The notes under the pieces are model-generated. The model was given only the letters and a program-made list of their open reading frames with translations, ran no database searches and was not told where the DNA came from. The translations under genes were made by a program, and so were the position numbers. A DNA stretch of 64,000 nt from Streptomyces sp. NBC_01255 (GTDB lineage: Bacteria; Actinomycetota; Actinomycetes; Streptomycetales; Streptomycetaceae): positions 1,302,001 to 1,366,000 of the forward strand of contig NZ_CP108474.1 in NCBI RefSeq assembly GCF_036226445.1, read 5' to 3'. Below, piece by piece: positions 49,369 through 57,867 of this stretch (positions are counted from its first letter, which is position 1; each line of letters starts with the position of its first letter).

Positions 49369-49521
49369 TCCCCCTTGACCGCACCCTCGCCAAGCGTGCT
49401 GGCCTCACCCAGGAAGGGCCTCCCGTTGGGTAGGCGCGCGCCTCTGACGGCGCAGGTCCTCCTCGTTTCATGGCCGGTGCGCTTCGCCATGGCCAGCTCG
49501 ATGTGCGGTCATACGACCAAG

Positions 49522-49549
49522 AGGCCCCGTGGAACGGTCCACGGGGCCT
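49522..49549 (-). terminator. Terminator of the surface-protein operon
   Basis: AGGCCCCGTGGA (49522-49533) and TCCACGGGGCCT (49538-49549) form a perfect 12-bp stem with an ACGG loop. It lies 21 bp beyond the stop of the leftward surface-protein gene. Confidence 0.85.
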
Positions 49550-49570
49550 GCCCTGAGAGCAGGGGGTGAG

Positions 49571-50624
49571 TCAGTTGGTCTCGCCGGTGGCCTCCTTGCC
49601 AGACACAGAGAGCGCGCGACGGCGAGCGGCGACGACTACACCGATGCCGCCAGCAAGCAGGAGTCCGGCTCCGCCGAGAACCCAGGGAGTCACGCCGGCA
49701 CCCGTCTGGGCGAGAGCACCCGTCGGTGCATCCGCCGAGACGAAGCCGGATCCGGCAGCGGTCGGCGACAGCGCAGAGCGGGTGCCAGCGGTGAGAGCGT
49801 CGGGCTTCGGATGCCCCGAGGTGATCTCGGTTGGCATACCGGTAGGTGTGAGCGGTCTGTTGGTGGGCTGGTGCGTCGGCCTCCGGCTCGGGGTGGGCTT
49901 GGGGGCCACGGCGGTCTTGGCGTTAGTGACGGTCACGGTGACCGGTGCGCCGAGGCCGGCGGTGAAGATCTTCGCTGGCTTGTAGAGGTCGTAGCCTTCG
50001 GGGGCCTTGACCTGCTTGACCCAGAACTCGCTCTTCCTGCTGGCTACTGGCAACTTCGCGGCGGCAGTGCCCTTGGGGCCGGTGGTCAGCGTCAGCAAGA
50101 CCTCGTTGCCGATGCCGATGTTGACGGTTGAGCCGGGAAGGAGCCTGCCCGTCCTATCGTCCTTGGCACGGAGGACAACCTGGGCGGGCTTGAAGGGGTC
50201 GGTGATCGTCAGCGGCGTCGGCTCTGGGGGTGACGATGACGTCCTGGTCAGCGACCACGTCGTGAATCGGGCTGCCGCTGGAGATCTCCCGCAGGCGGTA
50301 GATGCCGGCGGCAAGGTCGACGAAGGCCAGCTGGCCCTCTGCGTTGGTCGTGCCGTGGGCCGTCTCTTTGCCAGTGGCGTCGGCGAGGGTGAACGCGGCG
50401 CCCGCGAGCAGGGCACCTTCCGGATCCTGCTTGAGAATCCGTACGCCTCCGGTGCCGACCTCGGATGCAGCGCGCGCGGTCGGTGCGGACGGGGCGGGGT
50501 CGGTCTGTCCGGTGCTGTGGGCGGTGGCGGACGGGGCCCCGGCAAGGGCGCCGGTGATGGCTGCGGCGAGTGCGATGACCATCGCCGAGATCGAGCGGCG
50601 GGGAGAGCGGAACGTCAGGGACAT
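49571..50624 (-). pseudogene. SpaA-like LAXTG surface protein, frameshift near 50230
   Basis: ATG 50624 starts a signal peptide (SAMVIALAAAITGALAGAPS). A first SpaA-like beta-sandwich follows (VRILKQDPEGALLAGAAFTL, AAGIYRLREISSG) up to VVADQDVIVTP. There the frame breaks at a run of G residues near 50230. The other frame continues with a second sandwich (ITDPFKPAQVVLRAKDDRTG, FWVKQVKAPEGYDLY), a proline-threonine stalk, and a sorting signal LAQTGAG with a hydrophobic helix and RRRA tail. LAXTG is the class E sortase motif in Streptomyces. One base restores the gene, so error or phase variation are both possible. Confidence 0.75.
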
Positions 50625-50665
50625 GATGAACTCCTAGGGAATCGACGCAAGTAGACGAGGGATCG

Positions 50666-52362
50666 TCAGTCGACAGTGCCCTCCATGGCCCGCCGCCGGC
50701 GACGGGCGGTCAGGTAAAGGGCACCGCCGATGCCGAGCAGGCTGCCCGCTCCTGCCAGGAGCCAAGTCGTGGTCTCGGCGCCGGTGTGGGCGAGGCTGCC
50801 GGACGGCGGGATCGACGGGGGCTGCTCGGTGGCCGGTGCCGGGGGTGTGATGGGCGGCGTACTCGGCGGGATGGCGATGTCCGTGAGGCTGACGGTGACG
50901 CGCTCGCCGGGCTTGGCGGTGAAGGCGACGGGCTGCGAATCACGCTGGTAGCCCTTGGGGGCGGTGGTCTCGGTGGCCCAGTAGCGGGTACCGGCCTTGA
51001 GGGTGACATCGAGCTTCGCTGTGGCGGTGCCGTCCTTGCCGGTGGTCAGGGCGAGGAGCTGCTTGCCGGGCTGGTGCTCGCCGTTCGGGCCGACCTCGTC
51101 CATACGGATGTTGATGACCGCGCCCGGCAGTGTCTCGCCGGTGGCCTTGTCCGTCTTGCGGAGGAGGAGCTCGGCCTTCTTGAAGGGGTCGATGACTACG
51201 AGCGGGTTGGCGTGGGCCGTGCGGCTCTCGGTGATGGTTACGTCCTGGTCCGGGACGAGGTCGTGGATCGTGTCGCCCGTGGATGTTTCCCGCAGCCGGT
51301 AGGTGCCAGGCGCGATGCCGTCGAGGAGGAGCATGCCCTTCGCGTCGGTCTTGCCCTCGGCGACGACCTTGTCGGCGGAGTCGAGGAGCTGGAAGGCCGC
51401 CCCGGTGAGGACGGAGCCTTCGGGGTCCTTCTTGTGGATCTCCACGCCGCCGGGCGCTGCGGTGACGTCCACGGTGGCGGTGTCCTCGGCCGTCGTGGTG
51501 TCGCCGGCCAGCAGCATGCGCTGCGCGGCGGGGTTCTGCGGGGTGAGGACCTTCAGCTGGGAGCCGGGCAGGCCGGTGGCAGTGGCCCGCAGGGTGGCGT
51601 TCCCGGTCTCCCCTGCAGTGAACTCCCAGGCCCCGGAACCCTGCTGGTCCGTTGTGACCCTGCCAGTGGCGGTGCCGGAGCCGGACTCGGCGAGCTGCAC
51701 TGTGACGCCCGGGACGGCGGCGCCGGTGAGCGTGGAGGTGACCTTCACCGCCACGGTGACCTTCTGGCCGGTGTGCGTCTTCGTGACCGACGGGCTGATG
51801 TGCAGGGCGTACGGGCCGGCGTACCGCTTGGCCTCGTCGATGTACCGCAGCACGAGCGTGCGTGCGGTCGGCGAGACCACCGGGTAGGCGAGGCGCTGCT
51901 TGCCCCGGGTGCCGTCGATCCCGTACGTGCCTCCCGCGAGCCACTCGTAGACGGCCGCGTCGACCGCTGCGGCCTGGGCGTGGTCGCGGGTCTGCCCGTA
52001 CCGGCCGATCACGTACGAGGCGTACGCCAGGTTCTCGCGGGGCATCGGCTTGCCCGTCACCGAGGACGTCCAAGACGTGACCACAGTCGGGTCGCTGTAC
52101 CCGCCGGAGTCAGCTGGCCCTTGCGCTCGGGGTCCGCGCAGTAGGTCTCGGCGTTGCCGAAGACCTTTGGCCCGGGCGGGCCGTACGCGCCGATGTGCGA
52201 GGCGCCGACGTTGCCGTCCGAGTCCGGGATCGTGTATCCGGGGCCCAGCGGACTCGGCGCGGGGGCGGCCTGGGCAGGTGACCAGGCCAGAGTGCCGGCC
52301 GCACCTGCGGCGATGGCGACGGCCAGGGATCGGACGGCGACGCGGACGAAACGGGCGTGCAC
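50666..52362 (-). pseudogene. Large SpaA-like LAXTG surface protein, frameshift near 52110
   Basis: ATG 52362 starts a signal peptide (VAIAAGAAGTLAWSPAQAAP) and a thioester-domain-like N-part (YTIPDSDGNVGASHIGAYG, ETYCADPERKG). The frame shifts near 52110 and continues (SGGYSDPTVVTSWTSSVTGK, YVIGRYGQTRDHAQAAAVDA). Later domains are an Ig-like fold (GQKVTVAVKVTSTLTGAAVP), two SpaA-like modules (VEIHKKDPEGSVLTGAAFQL; AELLLRKTDKATGETLPGAV), a proline stalk and LAHTGAE with a membrane anchor. The gene is a paralogue of the downstream one, 41 nt away. It is intact except for one base, and the role is probably adhesion on aerial hyphae (inference). Confidence 0.75.
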
Positions 52363-52409
52363 GAAGGTGGTGCTCCTTCATGAGGGAGGCGGGTCGGGGA
52401 AGTGGCGGG

Positions 52410-52983
52410 TCAGCGGACTCGGCTCGTCTGCGGACGTGTGGCTGTGGTCCACCGGGGGACGCTGCGTGTGGTGAGTGCCGGTGTGCGGCGAGCGGCAGCG
52501 GCTCGCTGCAGGTCGCGCGGGGTCGGTGCCGGGGACCTGGGCGGCAACACTGGGGTGAGCTGGGCGTGCTCGGGCAGCGAGGACAGGATGCTGTCCTTCC
52601 AGCGCGGTACGGGCGACGGGTCGGAGACGCTGTCGGTGATGGCCCTGACGAGCGCGATCGGCGTATGTGTGGACGCTGTGGCGTACCAGCGGGCGTAGCT
52701 CGTCTTGGGGCCACCCCACAGGTACCACCGCGCCTCCAGGGTGGTGAGTTCCTTCTCGGCGTCGAGGTCGCCGGTGGTGTACTCGATGCCGGCCAGACCG
52801 TCGGGGGTCTGGAGTTCGAGGACGCCCCAGCGTGGGTGCTGGATCTTCCAGCCGCGCTGGATCAGCGGCACCATGGGCTGGAACGCGTCGAGTTCCTCGT
52901 TCTCGGGGCGGGGCGGGGCCAGGTACGTGTGCGGGCCGGCTGTGTACGCCTTGGCCAGGGCGGTGGTGAAGGCGGCGACGAAC
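52410..52983 (-). pseudogene. DUF317 gene, 3' part, cut by insertion
   Basis: The frame begins at the insertion edge with FVAAFTTALAKAYTAGPHTY and continues GWKIQHPRWGVLELQTPDGL, AGIEYTTGDLDAEKELTTLE and ARWYLWGGPKTSYARWYAT, a DUF317 module. There is no start codon at its head. The missing 5' part lies at 57568-57867. An internal ATG (52874) could allow a short product. Confidence 0.9.
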
Positions 52984-52989
52984 CGTTGA

Positions 52990-52999
52990 CTGAACTAAC
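52990..52999 (+). repeat. Left terminal inverted repeat CTGAACTAAC
   Basis: It is 6 nt inside the left GAAC border and matches 57554-57563 in inverted orientation. Confidence 0.75.
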
Positions 53000-53045
53000 T
53001 CGATCATTTTCGCAGGTCAGACGGCCTATCTGCTAGCTTCCGTGG

Positions 53046-54323
53046 ATGCTTGGACGTGATCCCGAGAGGGAGTTAGCCAACTTCGTGCTGCCCGAGGTCG
53101 GACAGCTGGCGGAGACGGGAGATGTCTGGAGGCCGTTTGTCCTCCTGGACACGGACGGTGCCGAGATCGAACCCGTGGCCGCTTTCTTCGTGGAGCTGCT
53201 GGCTTGCGGCAAGTCAGCAGCCACGATCCGGTCGTACGGAATGGATCTCCTGCGTTGGTGGCGCTTCCTGTGGGGCTGGGGGGTCGCCTGGGATCGTGCA
53301 GCTCGGTCGGACGCTCGCGACTTCGCCCGGTGGATGCAGGTCGCAGACAAGTCCGCACCGCTGCACTGGCGCCACCGGCGGGCCATGCAGACGGGATCCG
53401 TGCCGAAACCAGCACCACAACAGCTGCCGGCTGGAATCCCCAATCCGATCACGGGAAAGTCATCTCCCGGTTCGAGGTACGCGCCAACAACGCGAGCACA
53501 CAGTGAGACCGTCCTGCGGGCCTTCTACGACTTCCACCTCTCCGAAGGAACCGGGCCGATCCTGAACCCGTTTCCTCTGGATCGCTCCCGGCGCCACGGC
53601 AGGGCGCATGCTCACCACAATCCTGACGAGCAATTTCGTCACGAACGGCAGGGCCGCTACCGGCCGACCGTCCCGAAGCGAGCCCCTCGCCGGATCCCTG
53701 ACGCAGGGTTCAACGCGCTCTTCGCAGCACTGAAGCACGATCGCGATAGAGCTCTGCTGGCGTTCTGGGTCTCCAACGGGGCTCGTGCCGAGGAACTACT
53801 CACCAGTCGGCAACGCGACGCGCTGCCCGGCCAGCAGCTCCTGGGTGTGGTCCGCAAGGGGAACCGCGCCTATCAACAACTCCCTTGCTCGTCCGACGCT
53901 TTCGTCTGGCTACGGCTCTACCAGGAGAGCGCCTGGCGGTCGGGGGTGCCCCGTGGACAGAACGAGGGGCTGTGGTGGACCTTGCGCCGTCCGTGGCGTC
54001 CCCTGAACTATGCGACCGCCCGGGCGATGTTCGACCGGGCCAACAGTCTGCTCGGCACGAACTGGACTCTTCACGATCTTCGGCACACCGCCGCCTATCG
54101 GTTGGCGAGGGATCCGAAGATGCCGCTGACCGACGTGCAGTGGGTCCTCGGCCATGCGCACCTGTCCACGACACAGCTCTATCTTCCGGCCGATCGGGAC
54201 GAGGTGATCGAACACGTTCGAGCACACCATGCCCGCCGGGCCAAGACCGCCGAGCGGGTTCCCCCGCCTCCAGCGGCCGGTTACAACCCTGAATCCCTCA
54301 ACAACCTTTTCGGGACTGCCTAG
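53046..54323 (+). CDS. Tyrosine recombinase (TnpA-like), first of pair
   Basis: The protein has 425 residues from ATG 53046, 62 nt inside the element, with no clear ribosome site. The N-terminal core-binding domain is SAATIRSYGMDLLRWWRFLW, DARDFARWMQVA. The catalytic domain shows the first arginine in VSNGARAEELL, the HxxR pair in LHDLRHTAAYRLA, and LGHAHLSTTQLYLPA with the second histidine and the nucleophilic tyrosine. All four key residue types are present, so the enzyme may be active. Its stop overlaps the start of the second recombinase gene by one nucleotide, and the two are probably made together. Confidence 0.92.
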   Translation: MLGRDPERELANFVLPEVGQLAETGDVWRPFVLLDTDGAEIEPVAAFFVELLACGKSAATIRSYGMDLLRWWRFLWGWGVAWDRAARSDARDFARWMQVADKSAPLHWRHRRAMQTGSVPKPAPQQLPAGIPNPITGKSSPGSRYAPTTRAHSETVLRAFYDFHLSEGTGPILNPFPLDRSRRHGRAHAHHNPDEQFRHERQGRYRPTVPKRAPRRIPDAGFNALFAALKHDRDRALLAFWVSNGARAEELLTSRQRDALPGQQLLGVVRKGNRAYQQLPCSSDAFVWLRLYQESAWRSGVPRGQNEGLWWTLRRPWRPLNYATARAMFDRANSLLGTNWTLHDLRHTAAYRLARDPKMPLTDVQWVLGHAHLSTTQLYLPADRDEVIEHVRAHHARRAKTAERVPPPPAAGYNPESLNNLFGTA

Positions 54324-56803
54324 TGACACCTACAGAGACGATGTCCGTCGCGACGCATGTCGCACCTCCCACGTCCCTGAGCCTGGGCGGGGAGGCATTA
54401 AAAGCCGTCGCCCTGCGTTTCCCGCCCAGACCTGCCGAGGACGACTGGGTGGCCACGGCAGGCACGCAGGTCGACATCCTGGCTCGTCTGCAGCAGCCTC
54501 CCCTGCGGCCGGCGGACGTGAGGCTCCATCGAGCCCGGATCCGCGGAGCTCGGCAGATCTTGCAGTGGTTGGACACCTTCCCGGGGGCCACCTGGCAGCA
54601 GCGGTGGAACGCCAGCCCCGCCAGCACACGTCCTGGCAACGACTGGGCGCGATTGGCACCCGGCTGGATCGGAACCGCCGGCGGCCCCTCGCAACGGCAG
54701 ACCTTGTCCGGCGGGCTACTGAGTCTGATCTGCGCAGACGTCATCAGGCCGACCCTCCCCTGGCTGCTTTCGCGAACCTCGGCCAACATGACCAGCCTGC
54801 GGATCGGGCTCATCCCTACCCGTGACCCGGAAGGGTTCGCACAGCTTGAAGCGATGGTCGAACCTGCCACGTGGTCTTCCAACGTTGGGCGCCATGCCCT
54901 GCACGCCCTGGTCAAGATCGTTGCCGCCAAGGGCGGCATCTTGGCCGACATCACCGTCGGCGACGCCGTGGAGTATCTCGCCGCGCTCAAGGCAGCGAAT
55001 GACAGGTCCACCGGCTACACCCTCTTCTATGCCTGGCTGAAAGAGTTGGGCACCCTCCCCGCAGAAGCTCCCAGCTCGCTGCGCTACCTGGCCAACACCA
55101 GCGGGCAGGTGTCGATGGAACAGCTCATCGACCGTTTCGGCGTCCGCTACCGCCCCATCAGAGATCTTTTGGTGGACTACCTCAAAGAGCGGCAGCCCGG
55201 TCTCGACTACACGTCCCTGAACAATTTGTCCCGGCACTTGGCCAGTAACTTCTGGGGGGACCTGGAACAACATCATCCGGGAATCGACTCTCTCCACCTG
55301 GCACCCGAGGTGAGCGCGGCCTGGAAGCAGAGATGCCGGACCCGCATCGAACGTCGCCGCCAGCCCGACGGCACAGTGCGTGAAGTGGTAACCGCGCGCG
55401 TCAACATCGCCAGCATCATGATCTCTGTCCGGGCGTTCTATCTCGACATCGCCCAGTGGGCCATCGACGAGCCGACGCGCTGGGGACCCTGGGCGGTGCC
55501 GAGCCCGATCAAGGACGCAGATGTCGCCGTCGTGAAGGACAACAAGCGGCGCAAGGCCCGGATGGACCACCGGACACGGGAACGGCTACCGGCTCTGCCT
55601 GCCGTCGCCCGAGCGGCTTCATCATGCCTGAACGAGGCCAAAGCCCGGCTCCAGGCACTGAGGGACACCCCACCAGGCAACCAATTCACCTTCGCGGGCG
55701 AAACCTTCGCGCGAGCAGCGAAGGACGGAACGACCTGGGCGGTGAACATGGCCACCGGCCGACGCATCGACCTGCGCCTCGCGGAGAGCCGCGCCTTCTG
55801 GGCATGGGCAATGATCGAGTTTCTTCAGCACACCGGTGTCCGCATCGAGGAAATGCTGGAGGCCAGCCATCACAGCCTGATCCAATACAGGCTGCCCACG
55901 ACCGGTGAGATTGTCCCCCTCCTGCAGATCGCGCCCTCCAAAACCGACGAGGAACGCGTCATCCTGGTCAGCCCAGAACTCGCCGACGTACTGAGCGCGA
56001 TCATCGCCCGCATTCGCGACCCGCGCACCGGTGCCGTCCCCTACGTCTCCAGCTACGACATGGCTGAGAAGACCTGGAACCCGCAGATGCCACTGCTCTT
56101 CCAGTGGCGCCGCAGCGGCGAGAGTTCCCGCCTCTCCCCGAAGTTCTTGCGCGAAGCACTCCAAGAAGTACTGGCGTCTACGAACCTCACCGACTCGGCC
56201 GGACAGCCCTTAGATTTCTCGCCCCATGACTTCCGGCGAATCTTCATCACCGACGCCATCCGCAGCGGCCTCCCCCCGCACATCGCGCAGGTCATCGCCG
56301 GGCACACCAACATCAACACGACCATGGGATACAACGCCATCTACCCCAGCGAGGCCATCGAGGCCCATCGCGCGTTCATCGCCCGGCGCAGAGCACTCCG
56401 ACCCAGCGAGGAGTACCGAACCCCAACCAACGAAGAATGGGACGCCTTCCTCGGGCACTTCGAGCGACGCAAACTGTCCATCGGAATCTGCGCTCGCGCT
56501 TTCGGAACTCCCTGCATCCACGAACACGCGTGCATTCGATGTTCCATGCTCCGACCGGATCCAGCTCAGAGACACCGCCTCGTCGAGATCCGCGACAACC
56601 TGAGCGCCCGAATCACCGAAGCAGAACAGGAAGGATGGCTCGGTGAGATCGAAGGACTTCAAGTCAGCCTCGCGAGCGCAGAGGAGAAACTCACCCAGCT
56701 CGATGCAGAGCAAGTCCGTCAATCCCAAGTGATCGATCTCGGCATGCCCCGCTTCAGCCAGATCGCGACACGAATCAGTACGGCAGGAGGACCCTCAAGT
56801 TAG
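54323..56803 (+). CDS. Large tyrosine recombinase (TnpB-like), second of pair
   Basis: The protein has 826 residues from GTG 54323, which overlaps the upstream TAG; an ATG at 54341 is an alternative. It is far longer than usual integrases (300-450 aa). The N-terminal about 480 residues are helical and of unknown fold. The catalytic part contains the arginine in QHTGVRIEEMLEASHH, FSPHDFRRIFITDAIRSG (HxxR), and IAGHTNINTTMGYNAIYP (H and Y). The C-terminus has a cysteine cluster (GICARAFGTPCIHEHACIRC) and a coiled coil with LASAEEKLTQLDAEQV. This layout matches TnpB of Tn554-type elements. Confidence 0.92.
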   Translation: MTPTETMSVATHVAPPTSLSLGGEALKAVALRFPPRPAEDDWVATAGTQVDILARLQQPPLRPADVRLHRARIRGARQILQWLDTFPGATWQQRWNASPASTRPGNDWARLAPGWIGTAGGPSQRQTLSGGLLSLICADVIRPTLPWLLSRTSANMTSLRIGLIPTRDPEGFAQLEAMVEPATWSSNVGRHALHALVKIVAAKGGILADITVGDAVEYLAALKAANDRSTGYTLFYAWLKELGTLPAEAPSSLRYLANTSGQVSMEQLIDRFGVRYRPIRDLLVDYLKERQPGLDYTSLNNLSRHLASNFWGDLEQHHPGIDSLHLAPEVSAAWKQRCRTRIERRRQPDGTVREVVTARVNIASIMISVRAFYLDIAQWAIDEPTRWGPWAVPSPIKDADVAVVKDNKRRKARMDHRTRERLPALPAVARAASSCLNEAKARLQALRDTPPGNQFTFAGETFARAAKDGTTWAVNMATGRRIDLRLAESRAFWAWAMIEFLQHTGVRIEEMLEASHHSLIQYRLPTTGEIVPLLQIAPSKTDEERVILVSPELADVLSAIIARIRDPRTGAVPYVSSYDMAEKTWNPQMPLLFQWRRSGESSRLSPKFLREALQEVLASTNLTDSAGQPLDFSPHDFRRIFITDAIRSGLPPHIAQVIAGHTNINTTMGYNAIYPSEAIEAHRAFIARRRALRPSEEYRTPTNEEWDAFLGHFERRKLSIGICARAFGTPCIHEHACIRCSMLRPDPAQRHRLVEIRDNLSARITEAEQEGWLGEIEGLQVSLASAEEKLTQLDAEQVRQSQVIDLGMPRFSQIATRISTAGGPSS

Positions 56804-56830
56804 CCGAGCCTCATCCACGCGGATAACCCC

Positions 56831-57460
56831 CTACGGGCGGCGAGCCAGCAAATGAGTGTCGAGGAAGCCCCGCTCGGACCCTGGGTCGTGGAGCAGCCGG
56901 GCGAACGTGACGAGGCCAGCCCCGGCCAGCAGCTCGGCGAACCGGTCCGCCGGCCAGCTATAGGCGGGCGCCACCTTGTGGTCGAAGCGGACCGGCTCCG
57001 CTTCCTCAGTCCCGAAGAAGGACACCAGGAGCAGGCCCCCTGATGCCAGAACACGCACCTGCTCGGTGAGCAACGCGGGCAATTCCCCAGGTGGGGTATG
57101 GATCATCGAGTAGTGGGCCAGCACTCCGCCGAGCGCGCCGTCCTCGACCGGCAGGGCTTCCATCCGCGCTTCGTCGAACCGCAGCGCCGGATGCGCCCGC
57201 CGGGCATGGGCGATCATGGCCGGGGAGAGGTCGAGCCCGAAGGCGTCCAGCCCCAAGTCGTTCAGCATGGCCGTCAGATGACCGGGTCCGCACCCGACAT
57301 CGGCTGCCCGCAGGTTCCCCGTGCCACGCACAAGCTCGGCGAAGGTCCCGATCATGTTCCGCGCGAACGGCCGCGTCTCCAACTGACTAGAGAACATCGA
57401 CGCATACAGGTCGACGACCCCGTCATAGGCCGCCCTGGTCTCCTCCTGGTGTTTTAACAC
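56831..57460 (-). CDS. Class I SAM-dependent methyltransferase (element cargo)
   Basis: The protein has 209 residues from GTG 57460; the ribosome site is poor. The fold signatures are LRAADVGCGPGHLTAMLNDL (motif I), AFGLDLSPAMIAHARR (motif II acidic end), and MEALPVEDGALGGVLAHYSM with IHTPP. It belongs to the Methyltransf_11-like group acting on small molecules or unknown targets. It is the only non-recombinase gene between the inverted repeats, convergent with the recombinases, with 27 nt between stops. A resistance or protective role is possible but not shown. Confidence 0.88.
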   Translation of the reverse strand: MLKHQEETRAAYDGVVDLYASMFSSQLETRPFARNMIGTFAELVRGTGNLRAADVGCGPGHLTAMLNDLGLDAFGLDLSPAMIAHARRAHPALRFDEARMEALPVEDGALGGVLAHYSMIHTPPGELPALLTEQVRVLASGGLLLVSFFGTEEAEPVRFDHKVAPAYSWPADRFAELLAGAGLVTFARLLHDPGSERGFLDTHLLARRP

Positions 57461-57553
57461 GGGAAGGAAACTAACACCCGCACCGTTCGCAGTCGTTCTC
57501 CGGCTCCATGCCGGCCGACTGATCGTCCCGTCACCTGATCACGGGACCCTCTC

Positions 57554-57563
57554 GTTAGTTCAG
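57554..57563 (-). repeat. Right terminal inverted repeat GTTAGTTCAG
   Basis: It is the inverted match of 52990-52999 and lies 4 nt before the right GAAC border (57568-57571). Confidence 0.75.
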
Positions 57564-57567
57564 AGAA

Positions 57568-57867
57568 GAACTCCGTGGGCGCCATGTCGTTGAAACACAC
57601 GCCCCAGACGGGCGGACCGAATGTGTCGCGGTACGCGCTGATGCGCCACAGTCCGTCGTCCTCCCCCTCGGGGAGGAAGCCGAGCCGGACCTTGCGGTCA
57701 GGGGCGTTGACATAGGCGTTGCCGAGGTCGTCATGGCTGAGCTCCCAGCCCAGTACGAACAGGGGCTGAAGAGCGGGGTCCCCCGTCGCGGTGCTTCCGG
57801 CCAGGTAGCGGGGCGAGACGAAGACGTCTCCGTCGACCTCCCCTGCATCCTCGGTGCGGAGGTTCAT
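57568..57867 (-). pseudogene. DUF317 gene, 5' part, cut by insertion
   Basis: ATG 57867 overlaps the ATP-grasp stop (ATGA). The 100 codons MNLRTEDAGEVDGDVFVSPR, LAGSTATGDPALQPLFVLGW, RKVRLGFLPEGEDDGLWRIS, and GVCFNDMAPTEF are the N-terminal DUF317 module. Past 57568 the frame runs into the inserted element and stops at 57454. The continuation is at 52983 downwards. Confidence 0.9.

Larger units (their letters stand above)
52984..57571. mobile_element. Two-tyrosine-recombinase transposable element with methyltransferase cargo
   Basis: The insertion splits a DUF317 gene. GAAC occurs at both host borders (52980-52983 and 57568-57571). The ends carry a 10-bp inverted repeat, CTGAACTAAC at 52990-52999 and GTTAGTTCAG at 57554-57563. 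The content is two overlapping tyrosine recombinase genes rightward and one SAM methyltransferase leftward. Removing one GAAC plus the insert rejoins the host codons as APTEF-VAAFTT without frame change. Organisation with two recombinases, the second very long, resembles Tn554-type elements, which however normally also carry tnpC. Confidence 0.85.
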
